Positions 26,178-34,801 of a stretch of DNA of 64,000 nucleotides are shown here, piece after piece. The stretch covers positions 806,001 through 870,000 of the forward strand of contig NZ_CP039637.1 of the NCBI RefSeq assembly GCF_004923295.1, written 5' to 3'. The translations under genes were made by a program, and so were the position numbers. The notes under the pieces were generated by a model. It made no database searches. It was not told the origin of the DNA and saw only the letters and a program-made list of their open reading frames with translations. This DNA comes from Azospirillum sp. TSH100 (GTDB lineage: Bacteria; Pseudomonadota; Alphaproteobacteria; Azospirillales; Azospirillaceae). Each line of letters opens with the position of its first letter. Position 1 is the first letter of the stretch.

Positions 26178-26548
26178 CCCGCCCTCTCCCCTTCATTGAC
26201 CGACCCGATCGACCGGTGGTCGCGCCTTGATGCCATCGGCGGCCGGTCGGCTCAAGCCCGCATGTCCTCACGACGGCGCCGGCGTTACCCAAACCCCGAT
26301 TCCCGATTTGTCTCATATTGCATTATATGTATTATATTGTATTATCGCACTGAATTGGTGGGTGCAGGGAAAAACACAGGAATGAGCAGTGGATTTCCAG
26401 TGACTCTTTCCACCCCCTGCTTATGCGGCCCCTCCGGCTGGCGCCAACCTCCTGTCCGCTATGTCGCCATCGCCGGCATGACCGCCTGGATCACCGAAAG
26501 TCCCGTCCGCCCGACCCGAAAACCCACGATGCCGGAGGAAACGTCGCC
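26178..26548. promoter_or_regulatory. Divergent control region between GntR/UTRA and PHP-like genes
   Basis: 371 bp without a supported gene. From 26311 to 26345 it is almost purely A and T, with a 12-bp direct repeat ATATTG(C/T)ATTAT at 26315-26326 and 26334-26345 (11 of 12 identical, period 19). Several -10-like hexamers (TATTAT, TATATT) overlap it, so it probably holds the promoter and operator of one or both genes. Confidence 0.5.
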
Positions 26549-28909
26549 ATGTCCGAGGCCATAACCGAACCCCAACCCTTCCGGCGTCACATCGCCCCGG
26601 TCGGGCTGTACGAGCGCAACAAGGACCGCCCCTTCCTGGGATCGACCAGCTGTTCGCACCGCCGGCTGGTGGCCGGGGAATGGACCGAGCTTCAGCTGGT
26701 CTACGAGGTCGGTGCCTCGGGCCTCGCCGACGGGGCCGGCATCAAGCTGGCGATGAAGTTCTATTCCGACTGGGCGCTGTTCCAGACCAGCGACCCGCAG
26801 GCCGCCAACTACGTCTCGGCGGAATACGAGGCCGGGCCGCTGGTGCCGGGGCAGAGTCCGGCGACGATCCAGGCGCTGAAGGTGCGCTTCGACCAGAAGG
26901 GCCACGAGCGCCCCTATCAGAAGGCCATCGTCATCGACGTGATCGACGGCTACCTCAATCCCGGCGACCGCATCGTCATCCGGCTCGGTGACAGGCGGCG
27001 CGGCGGGCCGGGCACGCGGGTGCAGAGCTTCGTCGAGCAGGGCTTCCGCTTCCGCGTCTTCATCGACCCGCTCGGCAGCCAGAAATATGCCGAGGTGCCG
27101 GGAGACTGCGTGCTCGACATCGTTCCCGGCGCGCCCGCTGCCCTGCGTCTGGTGGCGCCGCGCCTGACAACCCCCGGTCCGGCAACCCTGCTGCTGCGCG
27201 CCGAGGACATCTGGGGCAACTGCTGCACCGGTGGCACCATCGACACCAGCCTGACCCTGACGGGACCGCAGGGCGACACCACGCAGCAACTGACGCTCTC
27301 GCCCAACAGGGATGCCTATGGCTGGCTGGTCCATCGCCAGGAAGCGGTCTTGGCGCAGGGCGAATGGCGCATCGCGGCAACGGCGAAGGGGCTGGTCCCA
27401 GCCGAAGCCTTCGTCACCGTTGAGGAGAACGCCCCGCGCGCCTATTACGCCGACCTGCATGTCCATTCTAACGACACGGTCGGCACCAACGACACCGCCT
27501 ACAACCTGTCCTACGGCCGCGACGTCGCCGGGCTGGACGTGCTGGGCTACACCGCCAACGACTTCAACGTCACCGAAAACGCCTGGAGCGAAGCGGTCGG
27601 ACTGATCGACCGCTTCAACGAGGCGGACCGTTTCGTCTGCTATCCCGGCACCGAATGGTGCGGCAACTCGGCGGCGGGCGGCGATCACAATGTCGTCTTC
27701 CTGCGCGACGGCGTGCCGCAATTCCCCATCGACAGCCGGGGACAGCCGGTCCGCTCCTTCGAGTGGAACGAGTCGACGCGCGGCAAGCTGCGCCCCGGCG
27801 CCTGGCCGCTCGACGATCTCTATGCCGCCTATCAGGACGACCCGGAAGGCCATCTGCTGATCCCGCATGTCGGCGGCCGGCGCTGCAATCTGGACTGGCA
27901 CCATCCCGAACTGGAACGGCTGATCGAAATCGGTTCCGCCTGGGGCCAGTTCCACTGGGTCTATGCCGAGGCGCTGGCCCGCGGCTACCGGCTCGGCGCC
28001 TCGGCCAGCAGCGACGAGCATCAGGGCCGCTGCGGCGGCGGTGCGCCGGCCACCGCCGTGTTCGGTGCCCGCGGCGGGCTGACCGGCGTGCTGGCCGACC
28101 GGCTCGACCGCGCCACCATCGGCCGGGCGTTGCGCTCGCGCCGCACCTTCGCCACCACCGGCGAGCGCAGCGTCGCCAGCCTGCGGCTCGGGGACCGCTG
28201 GATGGGCGAGGTGGTGACGGCGTCGGCGGCCGATGCGCTCGACTATCGCCTGCTCGGCGACCGCGGCTGGGAAAGCCTGCGGCTCTATGACGGCGAGAGC
28301 CTGCTGTGGGAACGCGACCTGCACCGCGAACTGGGATTGTCGGAGCGGCGCATCCGCCTGCGGCTGGGCGGCGCCCGCATCAAGGACCGCTATCGCGGCG
28401 CCTATTGGAGCGGTGGCATCACCGTCACCGGGGCGGCGGTGCAGCGGGTCGAGCCCTTCGGCTTCGACCATCCCGAACAGGGCTGCTGGCGGCAGGACGC
28501 CACCACCGTGGCCCTGCGAACCGTCACCCACGGCGACACCGACGGGGTGGAACTGACGCTGTCGCGGCTGGCCGGCACGCGCATCCGGGTGCATCTCGAG
28601 ATCGGCACCTATGTGAAGGTCGGCAACCCGCTGACGCCGCCGCCCAACCCGCATGCGCCGGAGGCGGTGCTGGAGATCGACGGCGATGCGCTGCTGGCTG
28701 CTGGCTCCGTAACGCGGATTCTGTCCGGCACCGAGCTGGAGGTGACGGTAGAGCGCGTGACCGAGGCGCCGCTGCCGCGCGACCTCGCCGGCCGCATCCC
28801 GCTCGCCAGGCTGGGGCTGGAGGACGGCCGCGAACATCCGCTGTTCCTCACCGGCCGCCAGCGCGACCAGTCGCGGGTGTGGACCTCGGCGCTGTTCCTG
28901 TCGCTCTGA
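26549..28909 (+). CDS. Large PHP-like metal-dependent hydrolase, uncharacterised
   Basis: 786 residues from the ATG at 26549, preceded by GGAGGAA. The N-terminal half (about 1-295) is beta-rich, with an Ig-like stretch (GPATLLLRAEDIWGN). From about residue 302 comes a PHP-like metal site: YYADLHVHS, then LGYTANDFN, YPGTEWCG with GGDHNVVF, LIPHVGGRR, and ASSDEHQG. These His/Asp/Glu motifs resemble DUF3604/PHP phosphoesterase folds. No signal peptide is visible, so it should be cytoplasmic. A divergent GntR/UTRA gene probably controls it. I cannot assign a substrate. Confidence 0.65.
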   Translation: MSEAITEPQPFRRHIAPVGLYERNKDRPFLGSTSCSHRRLVAGEWTELQLVYEVGASGLADGAGIKLAMKFYSDWALFQTSDPQAANYVSAEYEAGPLVPGQSPATIQALKVRFDQKGHERPYQKAIVIDVIDGYLNPGDRIVIRLGDRRRGGPGTRVQSFVEQGFRFRVFIDPLGSQKYAEVPGDCVLDIVPGAPAALRLVAPRLTTPGPATLLLRAEDIWGNCCTGGTIDTSLTLTGPQGDTTQQLTLSPNRDAYGWLVHRQEAVLAQGEWRIAATAKGLVPAEAFVTVEENAPRAYYADLHVHSNDTVGTNDTAYNLSYGRDVAGLDVLGYTANDFNVTENAWSEAVGLIDRFNEADRFVCYPGTEWCGNSAAGGDHNVVFLRDGVPQFPIDSRGQPVRSFEWNESTRGKLRPGAWPLDDLYAAYQDDPEGHLLIPHVGGRRCNLDWHHPELERLIEIGSAWGQFHWVYAEALARGYRLGASASSDEHQGRCGGGAPATAVFGARGGLTGVLADRLDRATIGRALRSRRTFATTGERSVASLRLGDRWMGEVVTASAADALDYRLLGDRGWESLRLYDGESLLWERDLHRELGLSERRIRLRLGGARIKDRYRGAYWSGGITVTGAAVQRVEPFGFDHPEQGCWRQDATTVALRTVTHGDTDGVELTLSRLAGTRIRVHLEIGTYVKVGNPLTPPPNPHAPEAVLEIDGDALLAAGSVTRILSGTELEVTVERVTEAPLPRDLAGRIPLARLGLEDGREHPLFLTGRQRDQSRVWTSALFLSL

Positions 28910-28918
28910 GACCGACGC

Positions 28919-28953
28919 CCCCTGGCGATCCGGTCACGCCGGATCGCCAGGGG
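28919..28953. terminator. Bidirectional hairpin between convergent genes
   Basis: CCCCTGGCGATCCGG and CCGGATCGCCAGGGG form a perfect 15-bp stem with a 5-base loop (TCACG), filling the 48-bp gap between the PHP-like gene and the SfnB-like gene. There is no T-tract, but the length and convergent position favour a terminator. Confidence 0.55.
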
Positions 28954-28957
28954 TGGA

Positions 28958-30172
28958 TCAGGAGTAGAAGCCCGGTTCCGGCAGAGCACCGGTCAGGGCA
29001 TGGGTGCCCAGCTCCTTCAGCTTGTAGTCCAGCGGATCGTGCAGGGAGTGGGTGCGGATGTTGCGCCAGAAGCGGTCGAAGCCATAGCGCCCGGCGGCCC
29101 CCCGCGCGCCCGTGATGTCGAACAGCCGGCCGGCGGCATCCAGACCGGCACGGGCGGCGGCGACCTTGAAGGTGGCGACGGCGAGGGAGGTCTCGCCCCG
29201 CTCCTGCGCTCCCAGCGACCGCCCGCGCTCCCACGCCCGTTGCAGCCGGTCGAGCGCCAGCCCGCCCAGCGCATCGGCGGCGGCGATCGCCAGCTGCAAT
29301 TCACCGAAATGATGCAGCAGATAGGGATCTTCGGCGGCGCTCGCCACGGCCGACGCCCGCCAGGGCCGCCCTTCCGTCAGGGTGAAGCCGCGCGCCGCCG
29401 CCAGCGCCCCTTCGGCGATGCCCAAATAGAGGCTGGCGAGGATCGACTGGGCGATGCAGGGTCGCAGACTTGAAGCGACATCGCCGAACGGCCCCGGCGG
29501 TCCCAGGATGTCGGCGGCCGACACCGCCACGTCGGTAAAGGTGACGGTGCCGCTGTCGGTCTGGCGCTGGCCGATGGCGTCCCAATCGTCGAGCACGGCG
29601 ATGCCGGCACGGTCGGTCGGCAGCACCATCACCCGCAACACCCCGTCAGGCCCGTCCGCCGACACCAGCAGCAGGTCGGAATCGCTGGCGCCGGAGCAGA
29701 AGCTCTTGGTGCCGTTCAGGACCCAGTTCTGCGGCTCCTCATCCTCCGCCAACTCGCCGGCCCCCTCCCCGGCCTGCGTCAGATGGGTGCGGCGGTCGAG
29801 CGGGTTCAGCGCATTGCCCCAGAACAGGCCGCGCCGGGCGGTTGCGGTCAGTAGCCCCGCCCGCTGGGTCGGATTGCCATAGAGCAGGATCGAGGCGACC
29901 ATCAGATGATGGAAGGCGAAGATATGGGCCAGCGAGGAATCCACCTGCGCCAGGTCCCGCACAGCCCCCAGGATCGCCGGCCAGCCTTCTCCCTGACCGC
30001 CATAGGCCGCCGGGATCGCCAGGGTCAGCAGGCCGGAGCGGCGGATGGCGTCGCGTTCGGCCTTGGCGGTGCCGCCGGCCCGGTCGCGGGCGACGGCGGT
30101 CTCCGCCAACAGGCTCTTGAGGTCGGCCAGCGCCCCGCGCAGAGACGGGCTGGACAGCGGAACGATGCTCAT
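28958..30172 (-). CDS. Acyl-CoA-dehydrogenase-fold flavoprotein, SfnB/DszC-like
   Basis: 404 residues from the ATG at 30172, which overlaps the monooxygenase stop (ATGA) and follows GGAG. It has the three-part acyl-CoA dehydrogenase fold without the usual catalytic Glu pattern, like the SfnB and DszC flavin-dependent families used in sulfur acquisition. Useful marks are AIPAAYGGQGEGWP, LNGTKSFCSGASDSD, DDWDAIGQRQTDSGTV and the C-terminal RFWRNIRTHSLHDP, which it shares with the second homologue encoded at 41712. It is last in the amidohydrolase-SsuD-SfnB unit and probably uses reduced flavin from the FMN reductase on a sulfur compound. Confidence 0.8.
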   Translation of the reverse strand: MSIVPLSSPSLRGALADLKSLLAETAVARDRAGGTAKAERDAIRRSGLLTLAIPAAYGGQGEGWPAILGAVRDLAQVDSSLAHIFAFHHLMVASILLYGNPTQRAGLLTATARRGLFWGNALNPLDRRTHLTQAGEGAGELAEDEEPQNWVLNGTKSFCSGASDSDLLLVSADGPDGVLRVMVLPTDRAGIAVLDDWDAIGQRQTDSGTVTFTDVAVSAADILGPPGPFGDVASSLRPCIAQSILASLYLGIAEGALAAARGFTLTEGRPWRASAVASAAEDPYLLHHFGELQLAIAAADALGGLALDRLQRAWERGRSLGAQERGETSLAVATFKVAAARAGLDAAGRLFDITGARGAAGRYGFDRFWRNIRTHSLHDPLDYKLKELGTHALTGALPEPGFYS

Positions 30173-31299
30173 GACGCGCTCCTGGCCGGCTGAAGATCGC
30201 CGAAGGGGCTGACGAAGGCGACGTCGGGTGCCGCTTGGGCGGCGGGCGGCGGGGCCGTCACCGGCAGCAGCGGGAACAGCAGGTCGGCGACACGGTGTGC
30301 TTCCTCCAGATGTGGGTAGCCGGACAGGATGAAGCTGTCGATGCCGAGATCGCGGTATTCCAGCAGCCGGTCCGCCACCTGCCGCGGGTTGCCGACCAGA
30401 GCGGTTCCGGCGCCGCCGCGCACCAGTCCGACGCCGGCCCACAGGTTGGGCGCCACCACCAGATCCGCCCGGGAGGCAAGCTCGGTCATCCGGCGCTGGC
30501 CTTCGGACTCGAAGCGGCGGAAGGCGCCGTGCGCGGCCTCGACGGTGCTGCGGTCGATCTTGCTGATGAGCTTTTCGGCGGCGGCCCAGGCCTCGGCCTC
30601 GGTCTCCCGCACGATGATGTTGACGCGCAGGCCGTAGGACAGGGTGCGGCCATGGGCGGCAGCCCGCGCCCGCACGTCCGCGATCTTGGCGGCCACCGCG
30701 TCCGGTGGCTCGGCCCAGGTCAGGTAGGTGTCGAAATGCTCGGCCACCGCGGCATGGCCGGCGGGCGACGAGCCGCCGAAGAACAGTGGCGGATAGGGGC
30801 GCTGGACCGGCGGCAGCGGCACGGTGGCCCCCTTCACGGTCACATGGTCGCCGGTGAAATCGACGATCTCGCCGGCCAACACCCGCTTCCACACCGTGAA
30901 GAACTCGGCCGCCTGGGCGTAGCGGGCATCATGGTCGAGGAAGACGCCGTCGCCCGCCAGTTCCGCCGCATCGCCGCCGGCCACAACATTCAGGTAGAAG
31001 CGCCCACCCGACAGCCGGTCCAGTCCGGCGGCGAGCCGCGCCGCGAAGGTCGGCGTCATCGAGGACGGCCGGGTGGCGACGAGGAAGCGCAGCCGCTTGG
31101 TCGCCGCGATCAGCGCGGCGGAGACGATATACGGCTCCTCGCAGGCCTTGCCGCAGGGAACCAGCACGCCATGATAGCCACGCCGGTCGGCCGCCTGGGC
31201 GATCTCGGTCAGATAGGCCAGCGTGGCCGCCCGGCTGTCGATCTGGCTGCCCAGATAGGGGCCGTCGCCATGCACCGGCAGGAACCAGAAGATATCCAT
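30169..31299 (-). CDS. ssuD: FMNH2-dependent alkanesulfonate monooxygenase (SsuD-like)
   Basis: 376 residues, close to the 380 of SsuD. A luciferase-like TIM barrel beginning MDIFWFLPVHGDGPYLG, with RFLVATRPSSMTPTFAARL, GGRFYLNVVAGGD and FILSGYPHLEEAHRVADL, all characteristic of SsuD/MsuD. The start has a strong GCGGAGG site. It would split C-S bonds of sulfonates to aldehyde and sulfite. It overlaps the SfnB-like gene by 4 bp and lies 15 bp after the amidohydrolase gene. No SsuABC sulfonate transporter is nearby; the LIV-type transporter may serve instead. Confidence 0.88.
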   Translation of the reverse strand: MDIFWFLPVHGDGPYLGSQIDSRAATLAYLTEIAQAADRRGYHGVLVPCGKACEEPYIVSAALIAATKRLRFLVATRPSSMTPTFAARLAAGLDRLSGGRFYLNVVAGGDAAELAGDGVFLDHDARYAQAAEFFTVWKRVLAGEIVDFTGDHVTVKGATVPLPPVQRPYPPLFFGGSSPAGHAAVAEHFDTYLTWAEPPDAVAAKIADVRARAAAHGRTLSYGLRVNIIVRETEAEAWAAAEKLISKIDRSTVEAAHGAFRRFESEGQRRMTELASRADLVVAPNLWAGVGLVRGGAGTALVGNPRQVADRLLEYRDLGIDSFILSGYPHLEEAHRVADLLFPLLPVTAPPPAAQAAPDVAFVSPFGDLQPARSAS

Positions 31300-31314
31300 G
31301 GGTCCGTCCTCCGC

Positions 31315-32172
31315 TCAGAGATCGAGCGCCAGCAGGCGCCGGGCATTGTCGAACAGCAGCCCGTCGAGCACCGCTCCGTCGAAGCCGAGCTTCAGGAAAT
31401 CCTCCACCGTCTGCTTCATCGGGCGGAACGGGTAGGAACTGCCGAACAGCAGCTGGTCGCGCAGGAAGCCATTGGCGGCCTCGACATACAGGCGGCTGCC
31501 GGGCAGGAAGATGTACATGTCCGGCACGATGTGGACGTTGGGATGGCGGAAGGCGATGCCGATGATTTCCGCCACATGCGGCCAGAAACCGTGATGGATG
31601 ACGATGTTCAGGGTGGGGAACGCGCGGGCGATGCGGCCGACCGGGGCCGGATCGTTGAAGCCCGGATCCGGCGTCGTCGGACCGGTCATCAGGAAGACCG
31701 GCACCTTCAGCTGGTCGCAGGCGTCATAGACCGGCAGCAGCGACGGGTCGTCGAAGGGGATCGCCGGATCGAGGAAGCCCGGTTCCAGATTGATGCCCTT
31801 CAGCCCCAGCGTGGTGACAGCTCGGCCCACCTCCGCCACCGCGGCGGCGGTGCCCTGGCGCTGCGGATCGACCGAGCCGACGCCGATCAGCTCGGGCCGG
31901 CCGGCCACCAGCTCCCGCACGCGGTCGTTGGAGGTGCTGACGCCGGGGGTGTCGCGGCCGATGATGGCGGCGGCGGTGATGCCGGCCTCGCGCACATCGG
32001 CCAGGAAGCCGTCCAGCGTGTGGGAGCGGGTGAAATGGCTGTCGTCGCCGCGGGTGCCGACGCGCCGGTTCAGCCATCTGGCTGTCTCGAAACCGGGCGT
32101 GCCGGGGGTCGCCCCGTAAAAATCATGCAGGAAGGCGGGACGGCTGCGCAGGTCGATGATCTTGCGGGACAC
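31315..32172 (-). CDS. Amidohydrolase-family (Amidohydro_2) protein in the sulfur island
   Basis: 285 residues from a GTG at 32172 preceded by GGAGACC; an ATG at 32244 lies on or upstream of the sigma-54 promoter and so cannot be the start of that transcript. A TIM-barrel hydrolase related to PF04909, with KIIDLRSRPAFLHDFYG at the N-terminus, a His-containing strand LNIVIHHGFWPHV and C-terminal LLFGSSYPFRPMKQTVEDF. The usual N-terminal HxH metal pair is absent: DLRSRP stands there instead. A metal-poor or altered site is therefore likely. It leads the monooxygenase/SfnB unit, and its role in organosulfur use is unknown. Confidence 0.72.
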   Translation of the reverse strand: MSRKIIDLRSRPAFLHDFYGATPGTPGFETARWLNRRVGTRGDDSHFTRSHTLDGFLADVREAGITAAAIIGRDTPGVSTSNDRVRELVAGRPELIGVGSVDPQRQGTAAAVAEVGRAVTTLGLKGINLEPGFLDPAIPFDDPSLLPVYDACDQLKVPVFLMTGPTTPDPGFNDPAPVGRIARAFPTLNIVIHHGFWPHVAEIIGIAFRHPNVHIVPDMYIFLPGSRLYVEAANGFLRDQLLFGSSYPFRPMKQTVEDFLKLGFDGAVLDGLLFDNARRLLALDL

Positions 32173-32209
32173 GATTGCGGTCTCCGGTTGCGGTGTCTGC
32201 CTGGGAAAC

Positions 32210-32225
32210 GCAACATCGGTGCCAA
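32210..32225 (-). promoter_or_regulatory. Sigma-54 promoter of the amidohydrolase-ssuD-sfnB unit
   Basis: On the minus strand the site reads TTGGCACCGATGTTGC, with GG and GC 10 bases apart as required for sigma-54 (-24/-12). It lies about 40 bases upstream of the GTG start and 55-100 bases downstream of two activator-type repeats. Confidence 0.8.
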
Positions 32226-32279
32226 GCCGGTTTTTCGTTTTCAATCAATCTCTTGCTTGGATTCTTCTCCGTCGGCGCC

Positions 32280-32325
32280 GCTGCAATTGCAGCAGCAGCG
32301 CCTGGAGAATTGCTGCAATCGCAAC
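32280..32325. promoter_or_regulatory. Activator binding sites (UAS) for the leftward sulfur operon
   Basis: GCTGCAATTGCAGC at 32280-32293 is a perfect 14-bp palindrome. GCTGCAATCGCAAC at 32312-32325 matches it at 12 of 14 positions, 32 bp (three helical turns) away. They lie 55-100 bp upstream of the sigma-54 promoter, the normal range for an enhancer-binding protein, and the same half-sites recur upstream of the rightward operon. Confidence 0.68.
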
Positions 32326-32346
32326 GTCGGTTTCACAAGGAATAGG

Positions 32347-34545
32347 CTAGGCCCAGGCGCCGGACCACACCGCCTCCCGCACGGAGATGCTGGCCTTCAG
32401 CAGACCGGAAGCGTGGAAACTGTCGGCGACCGCCTGCTGCCGCCGGACCGCACGGTCGTCCAGCGGCAGGGCGCCGTAGGTCAGCCGGCTGAAGGCCAGT
32501 TCCAGCGCCGGGGCGGCGATGCCCAGATCGCGGGTCATGGTCCGCGCCGCCTCCGCCGCGTGCCGGGCCGCGTATTCGCCGGCCTTGCCCACCTCGTCCA
32601 GCAGGATGGCGACGGCCTCCGGGTTGCGGTCGGCGAAGCTCTGGTTGGCGAGATAGAACTGATGGTTGGGCACCAGCCCGCTGCCGTCGGTGAGCACCCG
32701 CGTGTCGTCGCGGATCTGGGCGGAGGACAACAGCGGATCCCAGATCGCCCAGGCATCGACCATCTCGTCGAGCAGCGCCTCCAGCGCCGCCGCCGGCTGC
32801 ATGTGGACGATGCGCACGTCGTCCAGCGTCAGCCCATAGGCCTGCAAGGCCCGCAGCAGGAAGTAATGGACGTTCGACCCGGTGTGCAGCGCCACCGTGC
32901 GCCCGCGCAGGTCGGCGGTGCTGCGGAAAGGACTGTCGCGGCGGACCAGCAGCGCCTCGGCATTGGGGGCGGGCGGGTCATAGCCGACATAGACCAGCGG
33001 CACGCCGGCCGCCTGGGCGAAGACCGGCGGCGCCTCCCCGGTCGCCACGAACTCCACCTGCATGCTGCCAAGCGCGTCCATCATCTGCGGGCCGGAGACG
33101 AACTCGGTCCAGGTGACGCGATAGCCATGGGCGGCGAGCCGCTGCTCCACGGCGCCGCGCATCTTCAGGATGCCGGAGGTGCCGAATTTCTGGTAGCCGA
33201 TTGGCAGGTCGACCAGTTGGACGGGCATCCGGGCGGGGCGGGGCAAGACCGCCGGAGAGGCCGGTTTCGCCTCTCGTTCCTCGCCCTGCTCCGCCACAGC
33301 GGGACGGCGGCGCGGCGCGATGGCGCCAAGATGGGCCAGCTGGGTGCGGAAGGCGTTGCGGGTCATGCCCAGGCTTTCCGCCGCCCGCATCTGGTTGCCG
33401 TCCGCCAGCTCGAAAGCGCTGCGCACCGCGGTGCGGACCAGCCGCTCATAAAGGTCGACCTCACCATCGGCGATGGCGCGGGCGACCAGCGCCTTGACCG
33501 CTCCCTCAAGGTCGCAGGGCGGCGGTTCCACCCCTCCCGATGCCCGGCCGTGACTTTGGCCCTGCCCTTCGCAGCGCAGCCGGACGTCGTCCGCGCCGAT
33601 CTCCGGACCCGGTGCCAGCAGCACGGCGTTGTGCAGCACATTCTCCAGCTGGCGGATGTTGCCCGGCCAGGGGCACTGGGCCAGCCGGCGCAACGCCTCG
33701 GCGCTCAGCGACAGCTCCGGCCGGCCGAGCCGCTCCTTGTGCAGGTCGAGGAAATGCTCGGCCAGCGGCGGGATGTCGCCCGGCCGCTCGCGCAAGGGCG
33801 CCAGCCGGACCGAGGCGACGTTCAGGCGGAAATACAGATCCTCGCGGAAGCGCTTGGCCTCCACCGCCGCTTCCAGATCGACGTTGGTGGCGGCGATGAC
33901 GCGGACATCGATGGGAATGGGTTTGCGCGAGCCGACGCGCACCACCTCACGCTCCTGCAACACGCGCAGCAGCTTGACCTGAAGGGCGGGCGGCAGATCG
34001 CCGATCTCGTCCAGCAGCAGCGTGCCGCCATGGGCCGCCTCGAACCAGCCGGCCTGGGTCTTCAGCGCGCCGGTGAAGGCCCCCTTCTCGAAGCCGAACA
34101 GCTCGGCTTCCGCCAGCGTGTCGGTGAAGGCGCCGCAATTGACCGCGACGAAGGGGCCGTCGCCCCGGCGGCTTCGGCTGTGGATATAGCGCGAGACCAG
34201 TTCCTTGCCGGTGCCGGTTTCGCCTATGATGAGCACGGTGGCGTCGCTGGGCGCCAACCGGTCGAGATCGGTCTGGAGCCGTTGCGACCGCGGATCCTCG
34301 AACACCATGGCGGTGGCGCGGATCTTCGGCTTGCGGCCCCGGCTGGCGGGATCGAAGGCGACGATGCGGTGCTGTTCATAGCCCGCGGTGTCGATGCCCG
34401 GCCCGCGGCCCTCTGCCTGCCCGACCGCGACGGAGGGTAAGGCGGCGGCGTCGAACCGGCAGGAGGAGAGGCCGGTCCCCAGACGGGGAGCGGCGTTCGA
34501 GGCTGTCGCGGCGGGCCAGCGGTCACTGGGCGGGATCCTGGTCAT
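32347..34545 (-). CDS. Sigma-54 activator fused to an SsuA-like sulfonate-binding domain
   Basis: 732 residues from the ATG at 34545. Domain order: a short N-terminal segment without a recognisable sensor (1-80); AAA+ domain with Walker A GETGTGKE (108-115), the sigma-54 contact loop GAFTGA (155-160) and Walker B TLLLDEIG (about 175-182); a Fis-type helix-turn-helix (about 375-406, NQMRAAESLGMTRNAFRTQL); a Pro/Glu-rich linker; then about 290 residues (443-732) resembling the SsuA/NMT1 periplasmic-binding fold (LPIGYQKFGTSGILKMRG, AAGVPLVYVGYD, VDAWAIWDPLLSS). It has no signal peptide, so the binding domain should sense ligand in the cytoplasm. It lies between the two operons bearing matched sigma-54 promoters. 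Confidence 0.88.
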   Translation of the reverse strand: MTRIPPSDRWPAATASNAAPRLGTGLSSCRFDAAALPSVAVGQAEGRGPGIDTAGYEQHRIVAFDPASRGRKPKIRATAMVFEDPRSQRLQTDLDRLAPSDATVLIIGETGTGKELVSRYIHSRSRRGDGPFVAVNCGAFTDTLAEAELFGFEKGAFTGALKTQAGWFEAAHGGTLLLDEIGDLPPALQVKLLRVLQEREVVRVGSRKPIPIDVRVIAATNVDLEAAVEAKRFREDLYFRLNVASVRLAPLRERPGDIPPLAEHFLDLHKERLGRPELSLSAEALRRLAQCPWPGNIRQLENVLHNAVLLAPGPEIGADDVRLRCEGQGQSHGRASGGVEPPPCDLEGAVKALVARAIADGEVDLYERLVRTAVRSAFELADGNQMRAAESLGMTRNAFRTQLAHLGAIAPRRRPAVAEQGEEREAKPASPAVLPRPARMPVQLVDLPIGYQKFGTSGILKMRGAVEQRLAAHGYRVTWTEFVSGPQMMDALGSMQVEFVATGEAPPVFAQAAGVPLVYVGYDPPAPNAEALLVRRDSPFRSTADLRGRTVALHTGSNVHYFLLRALQAYGLTLDDVRIVHMQPAAALEALLDEMVDAWAIWDPLLSSAQIRDDTRVLTDGSGLVPNHQFYLANQSFADRNPEAVAILLDEVGKAGEYAARHAAEAARTMTRDLGIAAPALELAFSRLTYGALPLDDRAVRRQQAVADSFHASGLLKASISVREAVWSGAWA

Positions 34546-34683
34546 GGCGGCACCTGCTTCCTGGGGCGGGCATCGTCGGTTTAGCCCGACTATTCCCCAG
34601 TGTATCAATATGGAAATAGATACAATATTACAAACTTATCTAGTTCTATATCGCCATTCTCTCGTGCGTTTCACATGGATGCT

Positions 34684-34697
34684 GCTGCATGTGCAGC
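34684..34697. promoter_or_regulatory. Activator binding site (UAS) for the rightward sulfur operon
   Basis: GCTGCATGTGCAGC: half-sites GCTGCA and TGCAGC separated by two bases, the same half-sites and spacing as the palindrome at 32280. It lies about 90 bp upstream of the sigma-54 -24 element. A further TGCTGCC half-site follows around 34714. Confidence 0.65.
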
Positions 34698-34784
34698 ACC
34701 GGCAATGTGAATCCTGCTGCCTTTGAAGCGGCCTCCACTCCGGCACCGCCATTGCATTTTCAACGAAATCAATATCTTAGAGAT

Positions 34785-34801
34785 CTGGCACGTTGATTGC
34801 C
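34785..34801 (+). promoter_or_regulatory. Sigma-54 promoter of the msuE-sfnG-liv-sfnB operon
   Basis: CTGGCACGTTGATTGCC has the -24 GG and -12 GC 10 bases apart, close to the consensus TGGCACN5TTGC. Predicted transcription would begin near 34812, leaving a short leader before the ATG at 34842. Confidence 0.82.
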
